Of a stretch of DNA of 64,000 nucleotides, positions 11,606-22,419 are shown piece after piece (the first letter of the stretch is position 1; each line of letters begins with the position of its first letter). Location of the stretch: positions 8,485,001 to 8,549,000 of the forward strand of contig NC_135553.1 in the NCBI RefSeq assembly GCF_964340395.1. The letters are read 5' to 3'. A program made the position numbers and the translations under genes. The notes under the pieces were generated by a model that worked only from the letters and a program-made list of their open reading frames with translations, made no database searches and was not told the origin of the DNA. Origin of the DNA: Glandiceps talaboti (Eukaryota > Hemichordata > Enteropneusta > Spengelidae).

Positions 11606-11989
11606 GCAAGATAGCTGAGATAATGATGGCATTAGTTTTGATTGAGTTTTTGAGCTTTTTTTTTTTCCTTTTGTGGGTTTAATGCAAACTAACTTTACAA
11701 TTCCAGCTGTACACACTCAAATATGCGATGCAGATGTTAGATTGCTAAATTATGCCTTACCTGACCAAAAAAAAATCAAATCAGAAATCTAATTTTTTGG
11801 CAGGTGCGACATAATTTGGCAGAAATCCCCCCCCCCCCCACCACCACCACCACCACCACCACCACTAGTGGGATGTAGCTCTGCATTATGCAGTCTATAT
11901 GAGTTTGCAAAGTTGAGTGCAAACCCAGGAATGATAAAAAGCTACAAACCAAAAACTCAAAAAACTAACACTACAATTATTGCAGCAAG
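11606..11989. repeat. MITE-like element with nested hairpins
   Basis: The outer arms (about 11606-11697 and 11908-11989) are imperfect inverted repeats sharing GATGGCATTAGTTTTGATT-like ends and a GAGTTTTT core. An inner pair (about 11746-11770 and 11794-11818) forms a second stem. A C-run plus (CCA)n lies inside at 11827-11865. There is no coding capacity. The ends resemble the 4625-4784 element. Confidence 0.65.
11827..11865. repeat. C13 and (CCA)n
   Basis: A run of 13 C followed by about nine CCA units, inside the MITE-like element. Confidence 0.9.
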
Positions 11990-13985
11990 TCTCATGGATG
12001 CTTGATTCATGACCGCCATTGACCTCTGCAATACCAGCAAGAGATATTATACAATCAAGACACAATGGCATTCGTTGGAGATTGTCCTTATCTGTGAACT
12101 TTGAGTTTCAATTAATTAATTAATTAATTAATACATTTCATCCTTAACTTGCTATAGTACAAACATGTTGCTGCTCATCTTTGTAAATACATATGCTAGC
12201 TACACTAAACCAACAAAGTTGTTTATTTAAAAACAAGGTGTTAAGTGATGAGTCAACAAAGCAAGGTCATTTGTCAGACAACACAGGTAATCAATACAAA
12301 CTGGTACTTAAGACACAGATATTGAATTCAAATTCAAATTCATTTGTATTTTGTCTTGTAAATTTGACTGAAATTCAGCTAACTTTTTTTGTTTAACATA
12401 ACATATTTTTGTATGTGACTTTTAAACATGTGCAAGTGTTCGTTTGGAGGGTTTTTTGTTGTTGTTTTTTTTTCGTCTGGGTTTCTCCATCCATACCATG
12501 ATTTAATGTATTTCCAATCCATTTTTGTACAGTAGACAGTTACTCAGAACTTAACTGAGCTCAGATCAACAATACAAATAGTCCTTCTGATTTCCTACAA
12601 AGAAAGGCAGCTGATGACGAAAACTGATTGACAAAAAATATTAAAAGTTATAAAGAAAGAATACAGTATACCTAATAGTTTTGGCTTCTGACATTGTTTT
12701 TTAAAAAACTGGCTTGTGATGAAGTTTGTACATTACCATGGCAATGGAATTTCTCTCAATTTTTTAAGTATAACATAAGATTATACTAAATATGGTAATT
12801 ACATCTTTAGCAACAACACATTTTAATAGATTATCAATTATCACAAGGGTACGTACGTACGTTTATACGTCCCTGGTTTTACGGACTAGGTATCACTGAA
12901 CAAACGACGATTTGTTTGCTACACGTTACTTCAAGTGCTCATTTAAAGGTCCGAAGGTAACCAGTCCTTTATTATCACTTCCCCTATTAATTAAAAGTCT
13001 AATAGTCACGTGGGCTAGTTACGTCTATCACGACGTGACCTACATCAGCTCATTGCATCGGAACATGTTTTCTCTTTGGCAAGCATAATTATATCAAACA
13101 CAATGATGTATGGCGGGTCCCTATTGAACTCTGAACCCAAATAATAAACGCTTATCGCATTCATACCTTCGTTTTTTAATGTACGTACATGAGGGGTGTG
13201 CGTGATAATATAAATCCCATGTATACTGTCGTGCCACTTTTTCTCTATTGTACCACGACCATGACCAAGCTCCACACAATGTGACCTTTTTTTTAAAGTA
13301 CTGTCTCCAGTACAACAGCGGCTGTAGCCGGTCGACTAGTCAATCGCTGGAAGAAAACACTAGCATAAATTGCACTCCGAAGAAACAGAACACGACATTC
13401 ATTGAGACGAGTTCATGCACTTGGATTTCAACAACTACTTACCTATATTATACCGTTATATTCCTTTCACACATATGCACATGTCGTGCCCACACTCACA
13501 CAAAACAAAAGGAGTGTCGTCGGATCACCGGCAATACTTTCTCTCTCTCACGCATGCGTCTGCTACTCATTAACATATCTAATAGCGAATCTTGTTACGT
13601 GCATGATGGCGTGATCGAAACTCAATACATGCAATGGATGACGTGACCTATAATAAGCTTATGGGCACGTCTACTTGATTTTACACAATGAGGCGAGATT
13701 TTACAGTGTGGAAATGTGCATGGCTTGTATTTCAAGCTATTGTTTTTTTTATTCCTGCTTTCGGACGGTTCACGTCGTTTCACTCAACAAGAAAGAAGGA
13801 CGACTTACTCCATACATTATGCAAGCAGAACTATGCCTATGGTTTTTTCACATACAATGTGTATGATTTTTTCTGAAAATGATGATTCCGCATCCATCGG
13901 CAGAAGTCACAACTGTGTCGTACATCAACACACCACCGGCTCCCTTCAAATGTACACTTAAATGTAACACAACTGTATCCTTAAA
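11990..13985. other. intergenic, nothing recognised
   Basis: Several plus-strand frames of 60-132 codons occur at 13.2-13.9 kb, but their sequences are low in family-like features and overlap each other in different frames. A palindromic ACGCATGCGT (NRF1-like) sits near 13550-13560. No gene is called. Confidence 0.45.
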
Positions 13986-13997
13986 ATTCATTATGTG

Positions 13998-14443
13998 AGA
14001 TACCCCCCCCCCCCCGCGTGGGACCCATCCCCTTACAATAACTATCCTGTATATACCTGGGGATATACCTACTACCCACTACCTTGTAGGCTGGTGACAG
14101 GTGACAGGAAAAGGTATTTAGGCTGGGATCAGCATTTACGGAAGGGGGGGGGGGGTCCTGGAGAGAAATTATTTTGGTCAAAACTTTTTTTTTCGCAGCT
14201 CCCTCCCCCCTTTGCGCTCTCAAAAAAATTCATGACCCCCCCCCCCCCCCCGTGAAGCAAAGAATTTTCGTAACCCCCCCCCCCTCCCGCTCCACTTCAG
14301 GGTGGAAATCAACTTCAGCGTCCATACATAACAATTAGAGATACTTAGCCGGCAGGGTTTTCTCTTTCAATCTTGATTCTGGGGAGAAACAACATCACCC
14401 ATGATAGCTAGTGGTGGTGGTGGTGGGGGGGGGGGGGTCCCCC
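13998..14443. repeat. cluster of C and G runs, dispersed repeat family
   Basis: Runs of 9-16 C or G recur about every 60-100 bp. The piece TTTTCGTAACCCCC near 14265-14280 matches, in reverse complement, a piece at 40858-40870, showing that this is a dispersed family and not only local slippage. A (GGT)n run lies at about 14410-14425. Confidence 0.6.
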
Positions 14444-14449
14444 TCCCAT

Positions 14450-15770
14450 TGTAAGCACTTTTTAAAATAAGGGCATACTTAACGGAGGTCATTTAGTGGC
14501 ATCAAATTTCATACCATACACATTATCGAAAGCCATAGAGTACTTGAAAATTGTCTTCAATACCCCAATTTTACTTTGAGTAACAATCGGTTTCGTAACA
14601 GTTCAAAGTGCAGGAAACTTACAGTAAGAGATCGTTAGATAAGTTGGTGACATTTCGCAAGAGTTTACAACAACTAGAAAAAAAAGTGGGATGTTGAACC
14701 TCGCATGTTTACGTTGCAGCATGCGGTCTGTCATATTAAGAATAATGAAAAATTTGCTAGATATAACTAAAAAAAATATACACACTGGCCACTAGGACAA
14801 GAAGAATACAAGATAATGAAGACAACCTGTTGAACAGAAGTACAATTAACGTTTGCTGCACGAAAATATGTGTTGAATAAAGTATTACATACTTCAGGAG
14901 ATTTGTACAAGTGCGTGCTGTGTATGCTTGACTGGCGCGGCTGTCATTGACGAAAACGAAAGAATTTGAATTTTCGCCACTTGGACTTTTTTGCCAAGTT
15001 CTATGGAATAAGGAAATGAATTAGCCGGGCTTTTCATTTTTACCACCAAATAAATCATTTCGTATGTCTGCACATATAGATGAAAAACATGTTTTGTACA
15101 GATATTTGACTTACAATAAAAACAGTTAGTTTTAGAACAAATCTACGCAGACATTATGGTGTATATATTCATTCCGTAAAAAATACTAAGTATGGTGAAT
15201 ACAAAGTCCAGTGATGTTGTTGAAAGCTATTCATTTTGTGGTCGATCGTGCCGATGTGTGTGTGACACATATAACGCTGGAAATAACATTGCACAGCGCA
15301 TGTGACCGTTGGTGGCGTATATCACACCGTCATGATTGACTACTACGTCGATCCTCACAGACCGGTAACTCAATTTGTAACGGTTTACTGACTGACAAGG
15401 GGTGTTTTGAAGTCCAGATATTTGTATGCTTATGTTCTAAAGGATGTGATTCACACTGAATTCTGTAATGTGGCGTTCCTCTTCTTCTTTTTCTAAGAGC
15501 AGTATGAACTGTCAGTTAAAGTATGCATGAAGCCATAGACAAGTAAGAAATGTGTCTGTGATGAAACACACCGCTTTAACTTCTAGGGTATTGTAACGAG
15601 TGTCTTAGAAACGAAATGTTACCTTCAGGGATACTTTGCATGTTCCAAAAACCACATATCATCACAAGCTGTATTGAGACTTTCATGATCAAATCAAGAC
15701 TAAAAGACATAACTTTCTAGAAAGCTTATTTGCACATGTAACGGTATTTATTGTCAAACGCCAGTGAACA
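14450..15770. other. intergenic, nothing recognised
   Basis: AT-rich DNA without convincing coding frames, RNA genes or terminal repeats. Confidence 0.5.
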
Positions 15771-15784
15771 TTGCTTGCGGATAC

Positions 15785-15853
15785 TACTAGGCGCTATATA
15801 AACCCATTGTCATTATCATTATCATTATCATTATCATTATCATTATCATTATC
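15785..15853 (+). repeat. SINE/LINE-type 3' tail with (CATTAT)n
   Basis: The sequence AGGCGCTATATAAACCCATT runs into seven hexamer copies of CATTAT. A GCGCTATATAAA stretch followed by a simple tandem repeat is the usual 3' end of many animal SINEs and CR1/L2-type LINEs. The 5' body was not recognised, so this is probably a strongly truncated copy. Confidence 0.55.
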
Positions 15854-16224
15854 TAATCAATTGGGTAATATCCTTCCCTCACACTTCAAATGAAGAGGTT
15901 AATTTTTAGGACGAAATACACTAACGTGGTTTAAATTACTCTCCTACAGTTTTAAGTAAATTTTCGTTAAAAAAAATATGTATACGCAATTACATGCATG
16001 GGTACGATTCCCTCGTTACTGTCACAGTAGTGAGTTTTGTGTATAACCTTATATAGAATATAATCATCCGGGACTTTCTCACAATTCAGTAAAAACGGCT
16101 ACCGTTTACTCAATATGTCAAGCAAATGAATATTCCCCTTTGAACCTTGATAATATTGTCTTGTTGGCCTCACAAAACAAGTTTTAGCACCTTGTTGCAA
16201 CATGGTCGCTACATGCACTCGGGG

Positions 16225-16335
16225 CTCTCTGTTAGGGTGAGGTTTTTTTTTTTTTTGTTTCTCATCTCCAATGGAATAGTCAGGCGGGTCGGGCGGGCGA
16301 AATAAAAAAAAAAGGGGGGCAAGAAAAAAAAATGT
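16225..16335. repeat. dispersed T/A-run and GGTCGG repeat, copy 1
   Basis: Contains TTTCTCATCTCC and GGGTCGGGCGGGCGAAATAA between A/T homopolymers. Related motifs occur at 18596-18700 (GGTCGGTCGG and GGGAGATGAGAAAC). The family is not recognised. Confidence 0.5.
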
Positions 16336-17133
16336 ATTTTTTCAGTTCTATTCTCTGTCCTTTCTGTCCTGTTAGTCTCTATACAACTTCATTTCTCTTC
16401 TCTTTATTGATTTCCTTGTTACAAGTCTCTTTCCTTCATTTTAGCAAGGTTGACAAGTCTGTAGAACAACTTTGTAAGAAGATGATTAAATACTTATCAT
16501 CCTGATGGGTGTATATCTGTAGCCATGAACTATTGTGTGATTTTATCAGGAGTACTAATACATTCGTCCTATTAATCAAAGTGGCATTGCCATCGCTAAC
16601 AATGTTTTCAAGTTATCCAATTTGAACTTTAGTGTGTAACTTTTTGAAACACGTACGTGATTGTCACTGATCAGTGTGCTTGATGAATTTTCATTTATAT
16701 ATATCATTACTTCTATGAAACATTTTTCTTCAGTGTGAACTTGTCAAAATAATCCACCAGATAACATGTCAAGCATTTCTAGAACTCAGAACCCCTTTGG
16801 GATTTACTGTTTAAAAGTAATTAAAAGTAATAATGTAAACATTGGAATGTCTTCAAAGGTCATGCATGTCATGGGTCATGAAACGGCTATGGAGTCGGTC
16901 ATTTCCCAGATAATACAACTGATTTAAAGCTAAAAACTGGTCAAGAAATTTGGAATGCAGTATGACTTTTACCAATTTTAAGCATAATTTTGAAAATGAT
17001 GGAAATATTCTGAGCTATTATTGCATTGCAACAAAATGTACCGCGTGACAGTATTAATTTTGAGCCCTGTCCCTCATCAAACCTCAACGGCTTCTGCCAT
17101 GATGAAAGACACATGCTGCTCTGACGTAACAAA

Positions 17134-17170
17134 GGGGTTGGGTGGGTGGGTGGGTGAGAGGGGGGGGGGG
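17134..17170 (+). other. G-quadruplex-prone tract
   Basis: The plus strand has GGGGTTGGGTGGGTGGGTGG, then a ten-base G run after a short spacer. It contains four or more G3 runs separated by single bases, the classic pattern for a stable intramolecular quadruplex. Confidence 0.75.
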
Positions 17171-17295
17171 TTAGACGGTGGTGTTCTGCCAAGGTTTCCA
17201 ACAAGTGGGGACACAGGCCCCTTAGTTCCAAAAAGTGGTGTCATTTGACAGGGAGTGGGGTCAATTATTATTGTTTATGAAATATTCATATAAAT

Positions 17296-17333
17296 TATCT
17301 CAGACCACTATAGAGATACTGTGGTCTGAGATA
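17296..17333. repeat. perfect 13-bp hairpin
   Basis: TATCTCAGACCAC (17296-17308) and its exact complement (17321-17333) enclose a 12-nt loop. It is not followed by a T run, so it does not look like a terminator. Origin unknown. Confidence 0.7.
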
Positions 17334-18595
17334 TTCCATTACGTATAGACCATTAACTAACAACATAAAAAAATTCCATTCATAATAACAGTTCCCAGTG
17401 CTAAAATTTATAATTCCTTTTTTTCAGACAAGGACAATGACCAACTTCAAAATAAGTCACAGTGAACATATGATTGAATAAAAACTTTGAGAATTCCTAA
17501 ACTTGTAACCACTTGTTTCATTTTTAAAATTGTTAGTACACTGCTGTGTTTATCATTCCCTCTTCAAATTCATGACATTTTGAAGAAAAAAAATCCCTGA
17601 CTTTAAAAAGTACCAAATGTGAACGAAAAACTTACAAATAATAGTCAAACAAACTTTAAAATAATTTATTTTTTATTAATTAACCGTTACTGGCTGTGTA
17701 TCATGATTTGGTCCTGCTATATCAAATGACAGCATAGTTACGTACCGTAAACTTGCAATGATACGGAAAGCTGACATTAGGTGTCCTTGAAACTCAGAAC
17801 TTGAATCTTTAACTAAAACTATCAACAAAGTCAAAGTTGGGATGCTCTGTAAATATTACATTAATTTTTTTCTGATTTGCACAACAAGTTCGTTCTTCAT
17901 GTCTGACCGGGCGCACATGCATCGGCCGTCTATAGTGGCCATGCCAGTGATTACGCATTGATTCAGTGCCCAACATTCACGTGTCACTAGCACTGTCAAC
18001 ATCATGCAACACGATCCCCTAACACAGCTTTTTCGGAATCAAAATACACATGTACTCATCTAATTTAACCCATCAACAAATGAAAATCACAACCTGTCCC
18101 ATAAATTTGGTTCACGAAGGCTTCTGAGCTGTGGCATGGCAGATGTTCCGGTAGCAAGTTCAGTGTTTCGCACACGTCAGTGATTAGGTCAGAGGTCACG
18201 ACAGTGGACAGTAGACAAAAAACATGTGACGAGAGACGTCCATTTCGACGTCTCATCTAATCCCTCTAATGTTTTAATTTGTAGATTAAGTTTATCAAAG
18301 TTGATCTTTTTGTGGCATTTTTTATGTTAACAATAGAACTGCGCGTTGTCACTGTATCTTATATGATGTTTCGCAGTCAGTATACTTCTTGTGGGATTCA
18401 CGTCGAGTCAGAGCCTGGCCTGGTCCGGCCGTGGACTTAGATAATTTTGATGTCTGCCGTAAAATGAATGCGCCAAAGCGACGCAAGGTGGGAAAATTAT
18501 TGCTTCATTTGTAATTTTAGGGGGCCAATGTCGCAAGGTCGTGGCCTCGGCAGAACTGGCCTAAGACGCCATGGGGAACCTTACATTTTTGCTGT

Positions 18596-18712
18596 GCTCA
18601 GGGGTCGGTCGGAAATAAAAAAACTTTTTTTTTTCTAATGTCGGAGCTGCAAATTAGGGTCGGTCGGGAGATGAGAAACAGAAAAATAAAAAGGGCCGCC
18701 CTTATACAATAG
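18596..18712. repeat. dispersed GGTCGG repeat, copy 2
   Basis: Two GGTCGGTCGG motifs about 60 bp apart flank A/T runs, related to 16225-16335. Confidence 0.5.
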
Positions 18713-19261
18713 CACACTGCGCCCTCATAGAGGTAAGTTTTGTTTGCGGTATATATACTCCACACGTGTTTGTATGTACATGTATGAGACTTAAATCTAC
18801 TATTAATGCATATCTGACATGGAAATGTGAAGTTTACTGTTTTAATATCCAAAAAGAGATGAAATTGATCAATGGTACATTCAGTTAATGACTAGAAGAA
18901 CTATATATTCTAAAAATAAATTTGGACATATTCATCGAACAATGCTGAATCCAACTATGAGAACCGCGGTTTCTGAATCTCAAAAACAAAATTAAATGCT
19001 TTGTTTTCAATATATAGTTTACTTTAATATCCTGTGTTTATTATGAAAAAAAAAGAAATAAAATACCTTACGTTTCTTTTTCTCTCGTAAAATCAGTCAT
19101 TATTTTGGACACGACTGTCTGACAAGCTACACTTGAAATGAAATGCTGAAGTAAAACACTAATCTTAAAACGGATGACTGTGATCATGAGTTGATATGTG
19201 GATGTAATTTCCTAACCATTATATAACATTGTAATGAGTTTAGCTTCATACGATGATTTTC

Positions 19262-19375
19262 TAGATGTTGTTATACACCATTGTATCGCCTTGCAGTCGC
19301 TGTCTGCACATCCAAAAGAGTGTTATTACACACCATTGTGTTCTCCAGTCACTGTCTGCTCATCCAAGAGACTAG
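19262..19375 (+). repeat. two-copy tandem duplication of about 56 bp
   Basis: The unit runs from GTTGTTATACACCATTGTAT to CATCCAAAAGAG and is repeated once as TGTTATTACACACCATTGTG to CATCCAAGAGAC. The copies have diverged by several substitutions and a small deletion. Confidence 0.7.
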
Positions 19376-19496
19376 TCTGGAAAAAATGAAAAGACGGAAG
19401 ATAGATTGAATGGTGATCACCACGTACTAATATTAACTGATTACTTCGTTGGTGATTTGGGGACATGCATGTGATGTATTGAACGTAATACAGCTG

Positions 19497-19680
19497 ACGA
19501 CATCAGACCATGAACGACTGGACCGGCCCTGTTAAAAACAGCAGGGAAAGTAAACAACTAAATTGGATTAATAACACTTGACCCAGCATGTTGGAAGTAC
19601 AGAGACTTATATTACATTTTTGATCATTTGAGAAGAATAGCTGTATGGCCGCTTTACATAATAGTTCACATATGTCCACA
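19497..19680 (+). repeat. dispersed repeat, copy at 19.5 kb
   Basis: Shares with 30795-30960 the blocks CGACATCAGACCATG, CAGCATG(T/C)TGGA and CAGAGACTT(A/T)(T/C)ATTACA in the same order and orientation. The overall match is about 150 bp, interrupted by small gaps. Family unknown. Confidence 0.6.
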
Positions 19681-19689
19681 AATAAATTT

Positions 19690-20990
19690 GATGTAATACC
19701 CTGGCATTTCATGCACACATAAAGAGGCCATAAAACTGTTCTTATCAAACCATGAAATGTAATACAGGACTCTTCTGTTCCAACCTTGTGTGCCAAGTAT
19801 TATTAATCCAATCCATTTGTTTACTTTCCTAAGCTTGTTTCTAACCGGTTCCGTTCGTGTACGGTCTGATGTCGGCCGTTGTATCAGAATGATACGACAC
19901 GACACAGCTGTGACGTCAGTACATAACATTTGATCACGTGACCTAACTGTTACCCGCCCGTGTGATCAATGTGGTGCATTCAGATCAACAATTCGTTTGG
20001 ATATTTTTGTCACGGGCAGCAGTGGCACATGCAGTCTTTGTAGTCGTCCATGCAGACATTATAGACCCTGTCATGTATTTTGACGCGAAAGTTAACTAAT
20101 CTTGTGTATGCCTGAAGGAGGCGTTTGCTATGGTTTTTGGATAGAGTTTATTCGCTCCTTGAATCCTGAATAGCGTTACGATTTCAAAGTGCTAGTCGTG
20201 GTAATTCTAAGTGGTGCCGAGGATGTTACAGTCTGGCTACTCCCTTAATCCTGTAGAACATAAATAATTCTGCGTTATATCTTGGTTGATCAATCAAGAG
20301 AGAAGTATCAATTGAGCGGTGTCAAAATCGTTTGTTAAGAGAGGGAAAACACCCAATTAGTCGTCTCAACATTTCAACGGGTACACCGCTGGATCAAAGT
20401 GTGATCAACTTATTATCCCTCGCTGTGTACGTAGAAGTTGAAGTACAGAATACAAGCCAGCTGCAGGTAAGTAAGTACGTTCGTTTACTTCTCACCGCAA
20501 ATTGCACAACAACGTGCTTCGCCCCCCCCCCAGCTCCATCCACACAAGAACAAGTGAGAAACAACAATGGGTAACACAATGAGGACACAGAATTAGAACT
20601 TGCAGACAGTGATGAGGTCGACATTGTAAATTATACACGTTTTCAGATAACGAGTCCTCACATGTGAATTGTGACGATATTACACGTCCCGCTTGATTTT
20701 TGTCTCAGTCTAACATGCAATTGCAAAATGGCACATATTGGTCGCCAGAAACAAGCATTTTAAGTCGATCATTTCTATCAATTGCGATCTGTACTGAGAA
20801 ATGTGTGTGAGAACATATTACAAAGTGTGCAAATGGCGATGATAATACAATATGCATCATGGAAGTGCTCAGGCGTACAAGCGGACAATTTGTGTTCTGT
20901 AAGATGGTTCCAGCTCAACGATTATCATGGGTATAGATTGCGTTATATTGACGTTCGAACAGGTTAATGGAATGTAGAGTGACTATTCAG
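19690..20990. other. intergenic with promoter-like motifs
   Basis: Holds the CRE and E-box pair at 19911-19941 and a strong 5' splice-site match at 20467, but no coding frame that can be assigned. Confidence 0.4.
19911..19941. promoter_or_regulatory. CRE and E-box pair
   Basis: A full palindromic CRE (TGACGTCA, 19911-19918) lies 15 bp from a TCACGTGA E-box (19934-19941), in a block less AT-rich than its surroundings. Such pairs are typical of animal proximal promoters. A consensus donor CAG|GTAAGT follows at 20464-20472 on the plus strand, compatible with a first exon, but no downstream exon was found. Confidence 0.3.
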
Positions 20991-20999
20991 TGTAATCAT

Positions 21000-21150
21000 A
21001 TTATGTAATTCCATTTTTCTTCGTTCAACCTAGGATAATACGAGTGACCTAAGGGGCTTCGTAACTACGAGTCGCTAAACGAGTAGGACAACTCTTAGGT
21101 CACGAGTGTTTTCCGGCTGAATGAAGAAAAATAATGGGGAATAGCATAAT
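21000..21150. repeat. MITE-like palindrome of about 150 bp
   Basis: The left arm (about 21000-21053, ending CGAGTGACCTAAG) and right arm (about 21094-21150, starting CTTAGGTCACGAGTG) are imperfect inverted repeats. The outer ends read TATTAT and ATAATA. There is no coding capacity. Confidence 0.75.
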
Positions 21151-21400
21151 AATTATTATACTAGCGCCAGTAATATCAATGGAAAATAGGGGAAAGTAAT
21201 GGCAATTTTGAACGTTTGTCATTTCGAACACACCAGAACCAGTGACGTAGACACGCCTTGTCGTGACATAGAAGACTAGAGTATATCTTCCATATTTTTT
21301 GTTCAGCTTGGCTCGTGCATGGTATGTTACTTACGGTCAGCCAACTATATGTAACATTTAGTAAAACCGCATGTTAATTACCTTGGCTAGGAAAGTATCT

Positions 21401-21938
21401 GTCCAACCAATCTGATTAAAATCTGATGTGGTGAAAGCGGCTAGATGTCTTTATTTATCTCTATTTCTATCATTTTGTGTCGTTTGTTTTGTTCCGGTGA
21501 TCGCAGTGGGAAGCTTTAAGGCGGCGATCACCAGAACAAAACAAACGACACAAAATGATTAAAATAGAGTTATACAACTACGGTTGGACTGACTTGACCA
21601 ATCCAGGCCTTGATTTTGGTTGGTTATATGGAGCCATAACCCACTCTTTCTTAGGGGTGTGACCTATATTACGCTCAGCATTCAATTTACATGCAACAAA
21701 TTACACAAACTTTTGAAAAAGATCCGTTTGAGCCAATCACGCCGTAGTATAAGTAAGACAGACAACTATTTCGGTAGGCTTATATGCCAAAAACTCGGGG
21801 CGAAGTCGGGGGCTACGTACCGTACGCCCCCTCGTTTATCGGCACATAACCCTCCCGAACTCGTTGACTATCGATTACGTAAATAATGGCATCTAGCCAC
21901 TTTCACCATAACAGATTTTTATCAGATTGCTGTCCGAC
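21401..21938. mobile_element. non-autonomous TIR element of about 540 bp
   Basis: Terminal inverted repeats of 57-59 bp (21401-21457 and 21880-21938) match at most positions, including CTAGATG and CACTTTCACCATAACAGA (right copy). Directly inside the left TIR is a second inverted repeat of about 45 bp (21460-21504 and 21524-21569, GTTTGTTTTGTT core). No transposase frame is present, so this is a non-autonomous DNA transposon or a composite of two nested MITEs. Confidence 0.7.
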
Positions 21939-22240
21939 GTGCATGTCCTAACATTCAAGTTGTGGAAGGAACTTCCTGGTTGTATATATAACAAAAAACT
22001 ACAAATTTTAATATTTTTAAAGAGCATCTGAAGTTTTATTTTTTGAATCCTTTTGATTTCAATGTTGTTGTTTTTTGCCATACTCGCTTTATTTTGTAGA
22101 TTGTACTGTAAACTTATAGTTATCTTTTGAACTGTTTGTGTTGTATCGTTCATTTATTTTTTTTCCTCGTCATAACAGGGTAACCCATTTATCTATTTAG
22201 TAAAAATGTTGATTTATATTAATTTATGTCAACCTTAGTA

Positions 22241-22336
22241 TGCGCATGTACACGCGCGCGCATGAACGTACACACACACACATACATATATATATACATA
22301 CATACATACATACATACATACATACATACAGAGAGC

Positions 22337-22418
<82 letters not shown>
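22241..22418. repeat. compound microsatellite
   Basis: CG/CA-rich start, then (CATA)n, then (GA)n, then (GT)n in immediate succession. Confidence 0.95.
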
Positions 22419-22419
22419 T

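Noticed and set aside
12611-12623. CTGATGA directly followed by CGAAAA, hammerhead-like
   Set aside because: The two core blocks are only one base apart, so stem II is missing, and flanking bases do not pair as stem I.
13248-13646. 132-codon plus-strand frame
   Set aside because: No recognisable motif, low-complexity composition, overlaps another frame of similar length.
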